DNA from: Acidimicrobiales bacterium
Lineage (GTDB): Bacteria; Actinomycetota; Acidimicrobiia; Acidimicrobiales; VFJN01
Direction: 5' to 3'
NCBI GenBank assembly: GCA_016936035.1
Contig: JAFGPU010000531.1
Span: forward strand, 1-6,731
DNA: 6,731 nt
Part shown: positions 6,473 through 6,731 of the stretch, piece after piece
Position numbering within the stretch: position 1 is the first letter of the stretch
Layout of the letters: each line of letters opens with the position of its first letter
Notes under the pieces: model-generated
Told to the model about the DNA's origin: nothing
The model's database searches: none
Seen by the model: only the letters and a program-made list of their open reading frames with translations
Position numbers and translations under genes: made by a program

Positions 6473-6731
6473 CTACGCGGAGGGTTCGGTTCCCAGGATC
6501 GACACGAAGCTGACCATCTCGCCGGGGTAGCCGCCCAGGTTGTGGGTGAGCGCCAGGGTGCGGTCGCCGAGCGTGGCGATGCGACGCTCCTCGGGGGCCT
6601 CGCGACGCAGCTGCAGCCACGCCTCGAACATCATGCGCAGCCCGCTGGCCCCGACCGGGTGGCCGAACGACTTCAGGCCGCCGTCGGGGTTGACCGGCAG
6701 CTCGCCGTCCAGGTCGAAGGTGCCGTCGAGC
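6473..6731 (-). CDS. SCP2-type thiolase / acetyl-CoA acetyltransferase-like protein, C-terminal fragment
   Basis: Eighty-five codons read in from the right edge and end with TAG at 6473-6475; the N-terminal and central parts, including the nucleophilic Cys, lie outside the window. The fragment contains [20 protein letters not shown], which matches the conserved thiolase GGxxxxGHPxGAxG motif whose His takes part in catalysis. Near the end is [19 protein letters not shown]. In classical thiolases the matching place holds a Cys (CxG); HNLGG is the form seen in SCP2-type thiolases and related thiolase-like proteins of lipid, sterol and acyl-CoA metabolism. The likely chemistry is cleavage or formation of a carbon-carbon bond in a 3-oxoacyl-CoA, or an aldolase-like step. 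The LuxR-type gene follows 32 bases later on the same strand. Confidence 0.9.
   Translation of the reverse strand, partial: LDGTFDLDGELPVNPDGGLKSFGHPVGASGLRMMFEAWLQLRREAPEERRIATLGDRTLALTHNLGGYPGEMVSFVSILGTEPSA

Noticed and set aside
4719..6530. Long plus-strand open frame opposite the LuxR-type gene
   Set aside because: It shows no domain and has a biased composition; the minus strand has a clear LuxR HTH and TPR-like pattern.
6441..6620. N-terminal extension of the LuxR-type reading frame to an ATG at 6620
   Set aside because: It overlaps the well-supported thiolase C-terminus on the same strand and translates to Arg/Pro/His-rich sequence typical of a shadow frame.

Overview
The window is a very GC-rich bacterial segment with dense, mostly gap-free coding. 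Gene style and content suggest an actinobacterium: GTG starts, an SCO6745-family protein, and amidohydrolase, CoA-ligase and SCP2-type thiolase genes together. This mix is familiar from Acidimicrobiia-like and mycobacteria-like lineages, but that placement is an inference from composition and gene families. No rRNA, tRNA, mobile element, CRISPR array or integrase is visible.

Layout. Six genes are supported with good starts and stops, or with one end cut by the window, plus a thiolase fragment at the right edge. On the plus strand, the 3' part of a metal-dependent amidohydrolase (2-856) is followed after 9 bases, in the same frame, by an AMP-forming acyl-CoA synthetase (866-2326). After a 76-base gap comes a small protein made of two copies of a dimeric alpha/beta-barrel-like unit (2403-3020). 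The minus-strand genes converge on it with 13 bases between stop codons. Read in their own direction they are: the C-terminus of an SCP2-type thiolase (6473-6731), a TPR-rich LuxR-type regulator (4770-6440), a stand-alone flavodiiron-type metallo-beta-lactamase-fold protein (3940-4665), and an SCO6745-family protein (3034-3897).

How the genes may work together. The CoA ligase and the thiolase point to activation and carbon-carbon bond chemistry on acyl-CoA substrates. The amidohydrolase resembles the ACMSD/Amidohydrolase_2 group, which often hydrolyses or decarboxylates carboxylic or aromatic compounds. A catabolic locus for an organic acid, lipid-like or aromatic compound is therefore plausible, with the LuxR protein as a candidate regulator. 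The substrate cannot be read from the sequence. The diiron protein could handle oxygen or nitric oxide, or act as a hydrolase.

Novelty. Nothing here is clearly a new system. The points most worth a second look are the internally duplicated barrel protein, the diiron domain without its flavodoxin partner beside an SCO6745 protein, and the same-frame junction of amidohydrolase and ligase.
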